Of a DNA stretch of 35,529 bases, positions 17,422 through 24,958 are shown one piece after another. The stretch is from the NCBI GenBank assembly GCA_030539165.1, contig JAUNSO010000030.1, positions 1 through 35,529 of the forward strand, read 5' to 3'. Source of the stretch: a bacterium. GTDB taxonomy: Bacteria > Bacillota > Clostridia > Lachnospirales > Lachnospiraceae. Below the pieces are notes generated by a model, which saw only the letters and a program-made list of their open reading frames with translations, searched no databases and was not told the origin of the DNA. The first letter of the stretch is position 1, and the number at the start of each line of letters is the position of its first letter. Both the position numbers and the translations under genes were made by a program.

Positions 17422-19194
17422 CTATGCAAACTGCATCAGATACAGCTGTCTGTATCGCCCGTCCTGTTCCAGAAGAGACTGATGGGTTCCTTCCTCTGCC
17501 ACTTCTCCTTTTTCTAACACGATAATTCTGTCACAATTCTCAATGGTTGATATTCTGTGAGCAATGATGATACTCGTTCTTCCCTCCAGAAGATGATTCA
17601 GTGCTTCCTGCACCTCCTGTTCCGATTTGGAATCCAGAGCAGAAGTCGCTTCATCCAGCAGAATAATCGGCGCATTTTTCACGAATGCTCTTGCAATGGC
17701 AATTCTCTGTTTCTGTCCTCCGGAAAGCTTTGAGCCACGCTCTCCTATCTCCGTATACATGCCATCCGGCAGGGATTCGATAAATTCTGTCAGGAATGCA
17801 TCCGCCAGTGCCTGTTTGATTTCCGCCTCTGTCGCATCCGGCCTTCCCATTCTGACATTCTCATAAATGGTTGTATCAAATAAATAACAGTCCTGCGGCA
17901 CATAGGAAAAGAAGGAGCGCATCGTATGGACACTATACTGTTCACTATCATGACCAAAAATACGAATGATACCACTTTTCTTAACAGCAAATTCCAGCAT
18001 CAGCTTATATAACGTCGTCTTTCCGCCTCCGCTGCCGCCGACAACAGCCAGCTTTTCACCTTTCTTAATCTGCAGAGAAAAATCCTTGAAAATGTCCTGT
18101 CCCTCATCATAGGTAAAGGACAGATGCTCTAATTCAATTGCATGTTCCGTCTGGTCATCCGGCTGCACAAGATCCTCACGTTCCGGCTCAGGCCTGGCAT
18201 CCAGAAAGGCAAAAAGTCTGTCTGCTCCTACAATGTATCTCTGCAGGCCTGCATATTTCTGACCCAGTTCTCCGATTTCCGCATTCATCCCCATCTGCAG
18301 GGATGCAATAAAAATCACATCCGGTATCTCTGCCATTCCCTGATAGACAAGAAATAAACCGATTGCCGTTACTCCGGCAAAGGTCAGGAATCCCTGTATA
18401 TCTGTAAAAAGACTCAGAATAGATTTACGTCTGATTAAGGATACATTAAGCCTGTAGATATCTGCTGTTTTCTCTTCATATTGTTCCTGCAGCAGCTGAT
18501 CCAGTCCATACATTCTGGAAACCATGGCTCCTGACAGTGAGTTAACAATCCCCTGTGCTGCCTCACCGGTTGCCTGCTTCACCTGATACTCCTTCTTCTG
18601 CAGCGGTTTTGTATAGAGGTGTATCAACGTCATTCCGATGAAGCCAAACAGCAGCGAAAGAATACCCAGTATAGGATTGACCACAATCACAATCACCCCG
18701 ATTGCCACAATCATAAATACAATAGAAAATGGATTATGCTGACCGACACCCGGATAGGCTACGAGCTGTATTGCGGAATCAAAGTCCGAAGTCAGTCTGC
18801 TGACAAGCTCTCCGGAATACATCTGCTCGATATAGGAAACAGGCAGACGCTGTGCCTTATCAAACATATCCTTTCGAATCACGCCTGAAATCCGGGAATA
18901 GGTAGTATAGATTGTCCCGAATGCCCATGGAAACACGATGAAGCCAATCAGATCTATGACTGCGATTCTGATAATGGTAGCAGACAGCGACTGAAAAGAG
19001 CCTGCAACACATACTGCTGTAAATGCTCGGATGATATAGGCATCCATAAAAGAAAAGAATAACGGAGACAGGCTTCCTACCAAAAAGCCTGCATAGAACC
19101 GAAACCGGTACTTTGTGCAGTAATTCCACATACGAAAAACAAGTCCTGCTGACCTTCGTAAAGAATAGGCTTTCTCTTTTTTCTCGTTATGCAT
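17422..19194 (-). CDS. ABC exporter half-transporter, second of a pair
   Basis: The 590-aa protein has an N-terminal six-helix exporter membrane domain (about residues 20-320) and a C-terminal ATPase domain (about 350-588). The ATPase has Walker A VGGSGGGKTT (about 386), signature LSGGQKQR (about 490), Walker B IILLDEATSALD with its catalytic Glu, and the AHR H-loop. It should form a heterodimer with the half-transporter encoded upstream and export a lipid, drug or peptide; the substrate is unknown. The ATG at 19192-19194 overlaps the end of the upstream gene by 8 bp and has AAGGAGG 9 nt before it; an ATG three codons earlier directly abuts that site and is unlikely. It is the last gene of the operon. 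Confidence 0.93.
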   Translation of the reverse strand: MHNEKKEKAYSLRRSAGLVFRMWNYCTKYRFRFYAGFLVGSLSPLFFSFMDAYIIRAFTAVCVAGSFQSLSATIIRIAVIDLIGFIVFPWAFGTIYTTYSRISGVIRKDMFDKAQRLPVSYIEQMYSGELVSRLTSDFDSAIQLVAYPGVGQHNPFSIVFMIVAIGVIVIVVNPILGILSLLFGFIGMTLIHLYTKPLQKKEYQVKQATGEAAQGIVNSLSGAMVSRMYGLDQLLQEQYEEKTADIYRLNVSLIRRKSILSLFTDIQGFLTFAGVTAIGLFLVYQGMAEIPDVIFIASLQMGMNAEIGELGQKYAGLQRYIVGADRLFAFLDARPEPEREDLVQPDDQTEHAIELEHLSFTYDEGQDIFKDFSLQIKKGEKLAVVGGSGGGKTTLYKLMLEFAVKKSGIIRIFGHDSEQYSVHTMRSFFSYVPQDCYLFDTTIYENVRMGRPDATEAEIKQALADAFLTEFIESLPDGMYTEIGERGSKLSGGQKQRIAIARAFVKNAPIILLDEATSALDSKSEQEVQEALNHLLEGRTSIIIAHRISTIENCDRIIVLEKGEVAEEGTHQSLLEQDGRYRQLYLMQFA

Positions 19195-20923
19195 AAGCCA
19201 CATCCTCCTTTACCTGATTCTCGTACAGCATTTGATAGATTCCATTGCTTTTCATTAATTCTTCGTGTGTTCCCTGCTCTGCAATCCTTCCTTCACTCAG
19301 GCAGATGATACGATCCACATTATGAATTGCCGACAGACGGTGAGCAATCATAATTGTCGTCCTTCCTGCTGTCAGCTTCGCCAGTGCCTCCTGAACCTGA
19401 TATTCGGACTCCGTATCAAGTGCCGACGTCGGTTCATCCAGAAGTACGAGCTCTGCATTCTTTAGTAAAGCTCTTGCAATGCAGACACGCTGCCTCTGTC
19501 CACCGGATAACAGCATGCCGCGTTCTCCGATTGGAGCATATGCATCCAGCTGTCCAAGTCCGACTGCCTCCAATACGGCAATCGCCTCCTGCTCTGAGGC
19601 ATTCCTTCTTCCCATTAATACATTACTCAGAATCGTTCCCGGAAAAAGAAAAGCATCCTGTCCGACGTAAGCAATCTTCTCTCTGAGTACGCCGGTACTC
19701 CAGGTTCTTCTTTCATTTCCGAATAAAATAATATTGCCCTTAGTCTGTTCATAAAAGCCTGCAAGCAGCTTCATAATCGTTGATTTACCAGAACCGGATG
19801 TACCGACCAGAGCCACCTGCTCTCCGGGGTTGATCCGAAAATCCACTCCATGTAAAATCTCTGTCTGCTCCTGGTATCCAAAACAGATCTGCTCAAATAT
19901 CACCGGTATCTTAGAGTTTCCTTCTGTCAGGCTTCCGCCCTGCGGTTCTGTCTCCACATCCCAGATTTCAAAGATACGGTCTGCAATTCCTATTGTATTA
20001 TAGATATCTCTGACCTGCCATGATAATCCTCCGACTGCATTAAATGCTCCTGATGCAATCATGATATAGGCTACCAGTGAACCAAGCGTCATCTGCCCCA
20101 TCAGGGTATAATATGTGCCAATCGCTGTAATGCATAATGTCGGTGCAAGATTCATCAGAATCTGCAGTGGAAATAAAATAAATTCCATTCGAAAGGATTT
20201 AACGTTGGCCGTCACGGATTCATCAACAGCCTCACCATATTTCTTCGAAATTTCTCTTTCCATTCCAAATGCCTTTGAAATAGAAAGTCCACTCAGAAAA
20301 TCCATAAAGACTGCACTGACCTTTCCCTCGGCAACGGAACGTTTATTTCCCAGATTGGCAATCGGTTTTCCTGACTGAAACTGAAAATATCCTACAATCG
20401 GAATGATGCAGAAGCTGATGAGTGACAGCTTCCAGTTCACTACAAAACAAATCACCATACAGACTACAAATCTGATCAATTCTGATAATTCCCACGTTAA
20501 GAACTGATTGACAGCCTCCACCATAGCATTCAGGTCGCCGTTCACACGTGACAGTATATCACCCAGCTTATGATTATCCAGCCATCTCATACTTGCCCTG
20601 CTGATATGCTCATAGGTATAGGAACGCATCCTTCTGATGCATGTTTCGCTCAGATGATTGACCCTGTAATTCACCTGATAGGTCACAACCAGCTTCAGCA
20701 GCTGGATGACACATAAAATGACCGTCAGTCTGAAAAACAACTCCATCTGTCTGTCACTCACTGCGTCTAACATATCTCCTGTACATAGTGATATACCGGA
20801 TTGCAACACCATCGAAATGACAAGAAATAATACCGCGGCTATAAACCCCGGTATTGATTCTTTGTTAATATTTAAAAACCTGCTCAGAACCTTCTGATAC
20901 GGCTTCTCTTTTTTCTTTTTCAT
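19187..20923 (-). CDS. ABC exporter half-transporter, first of a pair
   Basis: The 578-aa protein has a six-helix membrane domain (about residues 25-315) and an ATPase domain (about 335-575) with Walker A VGTSGSGKST (about 373), signature LSGGQRQR, Walker B LVLLDEPTSALD and the AHR H-loop. Both this and its partner keep a catalytic Glu, so both ATP sites may be active, unlike asymmetric exporters such as TM287/288. The ATG at 20921-20923 is preferred, with a GGTGGAG-type site close upstream; a GTG three codons earlier is the alternative. Its gene begins 20 nt after the DUF3021 gene, and the regulator pair upstream suggests stimulus-induced expression. Confidence 0.93.
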   Translation of the reverse strand: MKKKKEKPYQKVLSRFLNINKESIPGFIAAVLFLVISMVLQSGISLCTGDMLDAVSDRQMELFFRLTVILCVIQLLKLVVTYQVNYRVNHLSETCIRRMRSYTYEHISRASMRWLDNHKLGDILSRVNGDLNAMVEAVNQFLTWELSELIRFVVCMVICFVVNWKLSLISFCIIPIVGYFQFQSGKPIANLGNKRSVAEGKVSAVFMDFLSGLSISKAFGMEREISKKYGEAVDESVTANVKSFRMEFILFPLQILMNLAPTLCITAIGTYYTLMGQMTLGSLVAYIMIASGAFNAVGGLSWQVRDIYNTIGIADRIFEIWDVETEPQGGSLTEGNSKIPVIFEQICFGYQEQTEILHGVDFRINPGEQVALVGTSGSGKSTIMKLLAGFYEQTKGNIILFGNERRTWSTGVLREKIAYVGQDAFLFPGTILSNVLMGRRNASEQEAIAVLEAVGLGQLDAYAPIGERGMLLSGGQRQRVCIARALLKNAELVLLDEPTSALDTESEYQVQEALAKLTAGRTTIMIAHRLSAIHNVDRIICLSEGRIAEQGTHEELMKSNGIYQMLYENQVKEDVAYA

Positions 20924-20943
20924 AATCTCCACCCTGCTGTATT

Positions 20944-21408
20944 TTACTGACTGCTTTTCTTTTCCTCGTTTGTCTGGCGAAGCATCTGCTCCTGAAAGAG
21001 CCTCAGATTCTGGTTGAACTGTACTGCACTTCTCTGTGCGCTGACAAACATGACGAAATTAACTGTAACATAAACGACAGCAATTGACAATACCAGAGTG
21101 ATACATAGCTTGGGCTCATAAAAATTTCCGACCGCTGCATTGATACCAAATACCATTGCCTCAATCATCAGCAAATGAAGAATTTTACGAAAAATGGTCT
21201 GCGGGATGGTCAGCTCCTTCTTAGATACTGTGATCAGACTTGCAAGTGCCGACAGCAGTCCGAATAATGGTGGTGAAAAGAATGCCCCAAAGGAAAGCTG
21301 TGTGTCCGGCATGAAAATAACGCCTAAAACCCCTTCCAGAATTGTCACACAGGCAGTGACGATCAAAAATGTCATTAATAATTCAATCCATAAATCCTTA
21401 CCTTTCAT
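20944..21408 (-). CDS. DUF3021 family membrane protein
   Basis: The 154-aa protein has four hydrophobic helices (about residues 9-31, 42-62, 74-95 and 100-125) and a polar, Gln-rich C-terminal tail with RQTNEEKK. DUF3021 proteins are routinely encoded next to a LytTR regulator and are thought to hold or inhibit that regulator at the membrane; no enzymatic role is known. The start overlaps the LytTR gene by 11 bp, with GGGAGG 9 nt before the ATG. The arrangement LytTR, DUF3021, then a transporter is common in Firmicutes. Confidence 0.88.
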   Translation of the reverse strand: MKGKDLWIELLMTFLIVTACVTILEGVLGVIFMPDTQLSFGAFFSPPLFGLLSALASLITVSKKELTIPQTIFRKILHLLMIEAMVFGINAAVGNFYEPKLCITLVLSIAVVYVTVNFVMFVSAQRSAVQFNQNLRLFQEQMLRQTNEEKKSSQ

Positions 21409-21853
21409 GTGACTTACCTCCCATCACAATCTTCTTCAGATTCTGTGCATACTGTCTGGAAATCATCAGCTTCTCGCCATTTTTCATATTCGCAAGGAAC
21501 CGGCCATTGAGTGCAGGGCTGATACCGTCAAGCTGCATGAGATTCAAAACGACTGACTTGGAACATCGGACAAAGTGATACGATTCGTATGCCTGTTCAA
21601 TCTCATAGAGCCGCAGCTTCAGTTCGTAGACATTTTCTGTCGTATAGGCAAAGGATTTCTCATCTACAGCTTCAAAATAGCAGACGTCTTCGAGGCGAAA
21701 CCTTTTCAGCTGATCTCCTGACATGCCCGACAGTTCTGTGCCCTTGGTCAGTGCGTAGGTATAGATGTCCCTGACTTCATTTGTCACCTCTACGCACTCT
21801 ATGATGACCTGTTCTGCTTCTTTGTCTGTGATTTTTTTCACATATGCCTTCAT
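21398..21853 (-). CDS. LytTR-family transcriptional regulator
   Basis: The 151-aa protein has an N-terminal region of about 45 residues without a receiver domain and a C-terminal LytTR DNA-binding domain (about 48-148). The landmarks are VCYFEAVDEKSFAYTTEN, FVRCSKSVVLNLMQLDGI and the closing NGEKLMISRQYAQNLKK. Stand-alone LytTR proteins of this length, paired with DUF3021, usually control their own operon by binding spaced direct repeats upstream. The operon start is 1.3 kb upstream, before the hydrolase gene, or there may be an internal promoter; I could not identify the binding repeats. A GGAAAGGAAG purine-rich site precedes the ATG, 15 nt after the hydrolase stop. Confidence 0.92.
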   Translation of the reverse strand: MKAYVKKITDKEAEQVIIECVEVTNEVRDIYTYALTKGTELSGMSGDQLKRFRLEDVCYFEAVDEKSFAYTTENVYELKLRLYEIEQAYESYHFVRCSKSVVLNLMQLDGISPALNGRFLANMKNGEKLMISRQYAQNLKKIVMGGKSHER

Positions 21854-21868
21854 GCAGAGCTTCCTTTC

Positions 21869-23191
21869 CTATAAATACTCCTCCTGCAGATTCAGTTCTC
21901 CGGAATCCTTCAGATAGTAGTTAAAATATTCAAGTATGATTGCATTGATTGTTTCTGTAGCAACTCTTGCGTTTACGGTTGCATGACCGGAGCTTGCAGT
22001 ACCCTGACACATCAGGCTTGCTAGTGCTGGTGATACCATTGCCAGATCCGTGAAGTTCAGATGACTGATTCCATTAATGATGACCTCATGAAAATCCTTA
22101 GCATTCTCTCCGGTATGGAAATTGATATAGGTAACACCATTTGTTTCCGGAAGTGCTGCCGCCTGGTCATAGACTTCTCTCGAATTCATATCAAGGAGTG
22201 GAATCGGATATACCTCATCATTATAGACATATGCCCCATCCTTGAAATCAAGATACTCGCCAAACATAGAGCCTTCCATGTCTATGACTGCATCTATATC
22301 ATTTCGCGTCCTTCCAAGCTCTACTGCAGTTGCGCCGCCCAGAGAATGACCAAACAGACCGATCTTCTCAGGATCCACCATAGCAAACGGTTCTTCACCA
22401 CTCTCTGCCTTCGCTAGGATGGTATCCAGTACGAAATTCTCGTCTCCCGTTCTGATCTTCATCCATTCACGGCTGTTGTTAAATACATGACTTTCGCCCT
22501 CAGGAGTGTCATCTCCGTTATCGTCATAGACCTGACTCATAAACTTTTGATCCACAATCGTTACTTTACCGTTTGTATCCATGACATAAGCTGCCTGATA
22601 GGGATGTGCGATGCTGACCGCTACATATCCGTTTGATGCCAGCTCTGTACAGGTTGAAGTATTACTGTCTGCCGTTCCAAAAGAACCGTGTGAAAATACA
22701 ACTAACGGATAAGTTCCTTCTTCCTTAGGATACCATACTTTGATTGTAACTGCACGCTTTTCACCTGTGTTTACATAGGTCTCCTCACGGCTTTCATCCA
22801 CCCATGTATAATCAGCTACTGCTACCTCATGTGAGCCTGTCACGACCGGCTCCTTGTACTGGGGCAGCAGGATTGCCAGAAATAATGCAAATGTATATAA
22901 CAGACAGTTTCCGATGCATTTTGCAATCTGCTTTCCTGTCTGATAAGGCTGATCCTTTTTCTTTCTCCAGATCAGATAGCCGATACCTGCCTGCAGGATT
23001 AGTATAAACAGGAACAATCCGTATCGAAACATCCCCTGCAATACTCCGCAAAGCAATAATAAAATCAGCAGAACCACACTGCCTGCTCTGACAATCATCT
23101 TCTCCGGATCATGTCTGTCTTTTTTCACAAAAGACCAAATCATGAAAAATAATTCTACTGCAATTGCAACACCTAATAATAAAACTCCCAT
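21869..23191 (-). CDS. Membrane-anchored alpha/beta hydrolase, PAF-acetylhydrolase-like
   Basis: The 440-aa protein has four N-terminal hydrophobic helices (about residues 2-21, 34-53, 56-75 and 92-110) and then an alpha/beta hydrolase domain (about 145-430). The oxyanion region is VVFSHGSFG, the nucleophile elbow is GHSLGG (Ser283), and the likely acid and base are Asp304 in IDMEGS and His377 in GISHLNFTD. The pattern resembles platelet-activating-factor acetylhydrolase-like esterases that cut short or oxidised acyl chains; the substrate is not known. GGAGG lies 8 nt before the ATG. It leads a five-gene operon with the LytTR-DUF3021 pair and the ABC exporter, so it may act on a lipid-like compound linked to export. 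Confidence 0.88.
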   Translation of the reverse strand: MGVLLLGVAIAVELFFMIWSFVKKDRHDPEKMIVRAGSVVLLILLLLCGVLQGMFRYGLFLFILILQAGIGYLIWRKKKDQPYQTGKQIAKCIGNCLLYTFALFLAILLPQYKEPVVTGSHEVAVADYTWVDESREETYVNTGEKRAVTIKVWYPKEEGTYPLVVFSHGSFGTADSNTSTCTELASNGYVAVSIAHPYQAAYVMDTNGKVTIVDQKFMSQVYDDNGDDTPEGESHVFNNSREWMKIRTGDENFVLDTILAKAESGEEPFAMVDPEKIGLFGHSLGGATAVELGRTRNDIDAVIDMEGSMFGEYLDFKDGAYVYNDEVYPIPLLDMNSREVYDQAAALPETNGVTYINFHTGENAKDFHEVIINGISHLNFTDLAMVSPALASLMCQGTASSGHATVNARVATETINAIILEYFNYYLKDSGELNLQEEYL

Positions 23192-23335
23192 CTTTCTTTC
23201 CTCCGTTTGACGAGCACTATTTTTATATGTATTTCATGCCCTTTCCTTGATAAAGCCACCTTAGCACTCATTCTCCCTAAAGCCAATACTTTCGAGGATG
23301 AGTTGCATTTTAAACGGATGTGTTGCATTTTCAAG

Positions 23336-23365
23336 GAAAGTCGGAGCAGAATTGAGAGAAAGCAA
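23336..23365. repeat. 30-bp direct repeat, copy 1
   Basis: This segment, which begins GAAAGTCGGAGCAGAATTGA, is identical over 30 bp to 23733-23762. The two copies flank most of the inverted-repeat cluster in the gene-free stretch upstream of the hydrolase gene. Just before it, 23298-23337 holds a 20-bp tandem near-duplicate around TTGCATTTT. No protein-coding gene is evident in 23192-23850. Confidence 0.85.
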
Positions 23366-23431
23366 CCCTAAAGTATATGAAATCATAATATAAGCTTGCA
23401 GAAATAGCATTGCACGAAGAAATTTAAGAAG

Positions 23432-23684
23432 TTTTGGACAAGAAGCTTGCTCAAAAACATATACAATTCCAAAACGGCACATTATAGTCGTAGGTTAGCT
23501 TGCTTTTGGACAAGACAGCCTGCATCATATTGATTCAGATTCCAAAGAAATGAGGGACTCTTGTTTCTTTGGAATTTATACTGAAATTGTAGGGGTTCTA
23601 TTGTCCAATATAGGATGGCGCAACCTTTTGTATATGCTATTTTGGAATGGCATGTACTCTTAGAACATGCTTATTGTCCAAAAT
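23432..23684. repeat. Cluster of interleaved TTTTGGA / TCCAAAA inverted repeats
   Basis: TTTTGGACAAG at 23432-23442 and again at 23504-23514, ATTCCAAA at 23466 and 23539, TTTGGAAT at 23568, ATTGTCCAA at 23600, ATTTTGGAAT at 23639 and ATTGTCCAAAAT at 23673-23684 mark off short segments that can each fold on themselves. The best stems are TTCCAAAGAAA with TTTCTTTGGAA (23540-23574) and a nested ATTTTGGA...GCATGT with ACATGC...TCCAAAAT (23639-23684). No matching gene is visible; it may be a repeat element or an untranslated RNA. Confidence 0.7.
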
Positions 23685-23732
23685 CGGCATTCAATCGAAG
23701 GTCGAAGTGGTGAAAGTAGGTGAAAAATAAGA

Positions 23733-23762
23733 GAAAGTCGGAGCAGAATTGAGAGAAAGCAA
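23733..23762. repeat. 30-bp direct repeat, copy 2
   Basis: An exact copy of 23336-23365, 397 bp away. It directly precedes the long hairpin at 23766-23821. Confidence 0.85.
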
Positions 23763-23765
23763 GTG

Positions 23766-23821
23766 AAAAGCCTGCATGATATGCGAGTGCTTTGCAGCTA
23801 CTTCATATGATGCAGGCTTTT
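23766..23821 (-). terminator. Long 18-bp-arm hairpin, probable (bidirectional) terminator
   Basis: The arms 23766-23783 and 23804-23821 pair with a single mismatch, around AAGCCTGCAT and ATGCAGGCTT with a 20-nt loop. T runs follow the stem on both strands, longer on the plus strand. On the minus strand it lies about 30 nt past the stop of the secreted-protein gene. The 14-bp sequence AGCCTGCATCATAT of the arm also occurs at 23517-23530, linking the hairpin to the repeat cluster. Confidence 0.65.
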
Positions 23822-23850
23822 TTGATCTGTGGTTATGAAAGAGGTTTGAA

Positions 23851-24774
23851 CTATGGGGATGCATCTATGACTTCCGGTGATCCGGCTGGTTCGGAAGTCG
23901 GTGGGATAGTCTGAGTTACAGATTTGGGCGGTTCGACGTTGTCCTGATCTGTTTTATCTTCATACACATCGGATTCTCCTCTTCCATCACCTGTAGGTTT
24001 ATCCCATGTTTCATGATGTAGAGAGAATTTTTCAAGAGGGGTTTTTAGGTTATATCCGTTGACATCAGTCAGCCGGAGTTCTTGTGTGATTTGTCCATCT
24101 TGTGTTATCAAAACATCAAAATTGCCCATAATATCTTTCACATTAAAAGATAACTCTACTATAGCAGGATCAGCTTCCCTTAATCCTTCTTTTAGCTTTG
24201 GATTAGCTGCCATTTCTTCTCCCACGAACGAAGGCACGTACGAAGATTCTGACACTCGCCGTAGAAGATTCAAATCAACAACAACTGGCTCTCCTTCTTG
24301 ATTGACTTGAGTTCCATTAATGGTAATAACTTCGCCTTTTTTTCCGGTGCCCATTACCACACTGCCGCCTGCTTCTATGATTTGTTGTTCCTGTGAAATA
24401 ATAACCCATCTTGCATTGCTCTGAAATTTCTTTTTTTCTGTAGAATAATTGTCCATTAACTGAAATATATCCCATTCTTTTGACGGTACAGAGCCAATCA
24501 CACGCTTGTAAGTATCCGCCTTACACTGCACACATTCACCGTTCTGATTTCCAAGGATGTAATGCGTACGGCATCTGATTGTTACCGTGTTCTCAGCTGC
24601 AGTTGTTACATTGGTGGATACATACACCGGCAGGTTTGCTGCATTATTTGATGCATTCACTAGTGGGGTCGCTACATTAATGGATGCATATACCGACAGG
24701 CTCATGGCAATCATCATAACTGTCAATATAGCCATGCACATGCATAACTTGATTCTTTTCTGTTTCATCTTCAT
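23851..24774 (-). CDS. Secreted protein of unknown function
   Basis: The 307-aa protein has a signal peptide (basic MKMKQKRIK, a hydrophobic core and cleavage near VYA, about residue 30). The mature part has a Thr/Asn-rich start, a cysteine motif CRTHY...CVQC (about residues 68-85), a middle region of mixed strands (GSVVMGTGKKGEVITING) and a Pro/Thr/Asp-rich acidic tail. There is no lipobox, sortase motif or C-terminal anchor, so it is probably released. I recognise no family. The ATG at 24772-24774 has GGAGGAG upstream; a GTG one codon earlier is less likely. The segment around the cleavage site is duplicated 66 bp apart (SVYASINVAT, then PVYVSTNVTT). A LuxR-type regulator is encoded upstream in the same direction. 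Confidence 0.75.
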   Translation of the reverse strand: MKMKQKRIKLCMCMAILTVMMIAMSLSVYASINVATPLVNASNNAANLPVYVSTNVTTAAENTVTIRCRTHYILGNQNGECVQCKADTYKRVIGSVPSKEWDIFQLMDNYSTEKKKFQSNARWVIISQEQQIIEAGGSVVMGTGKKGEVITINGTQVNQEGEPVVVDLNLLRRVSESSYVPSFVGEEMAANPKLKEGLREADPAIVELSFNVKDIMGNFDVLITQDGQITQELRLTDVNGYNLKTPLEKFSLHHETWDKPTGDGRGESDVYEDKTDQDNVEPPKSVTQTIPPTSEPAGSPEVIDASP

Positions 24775-24809
24775 CACTCTCCTCCATCATCAGGTTTTAC
24801 AAAAAAATC

Positions 24810-24889
24810 CCTGATCAAAATCTGTTACTGCAGCTTATTTTTTCCAGTCCTAAGATTTTGCAACAGACTTCCCAATCAAAGTCCGTTAC
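24810..24889 (-). promoter_or_regulatory. Imperfect direct repeats upstream of the secreted-protein gene
   Basis: On the minus strand GTAACGGACTTTGATTGGG (24871-24889) and GTAACAGATTTTGATCAGG (24810-24828) match at 15 of 19 positions and begin 61 nt apart. They lie between the LuxR-type regulator gene and the secreted-protein start, the position expected for regulator binding sites. This role is inferred from placement only. Confidence 0.35.
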
Positions 24890-24958
24890 AGTATCTTCTA
24901 ATATCATTTTATCTTAGTATCAGATTTTGTATACTGTCCGAAAGTATGATTTTTAATA

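Noticed and set aside
23261..23482. A 73-codon open reading frame on the minus strand in the repeat-rich spacer
   Set aside because: It spans one copy of the 30-bp direct repeat and part of the inverted-repeat cluster, lacks a good ribosome binding site, and has no recognisable domain. It is more likely a by-product of the repeat element.
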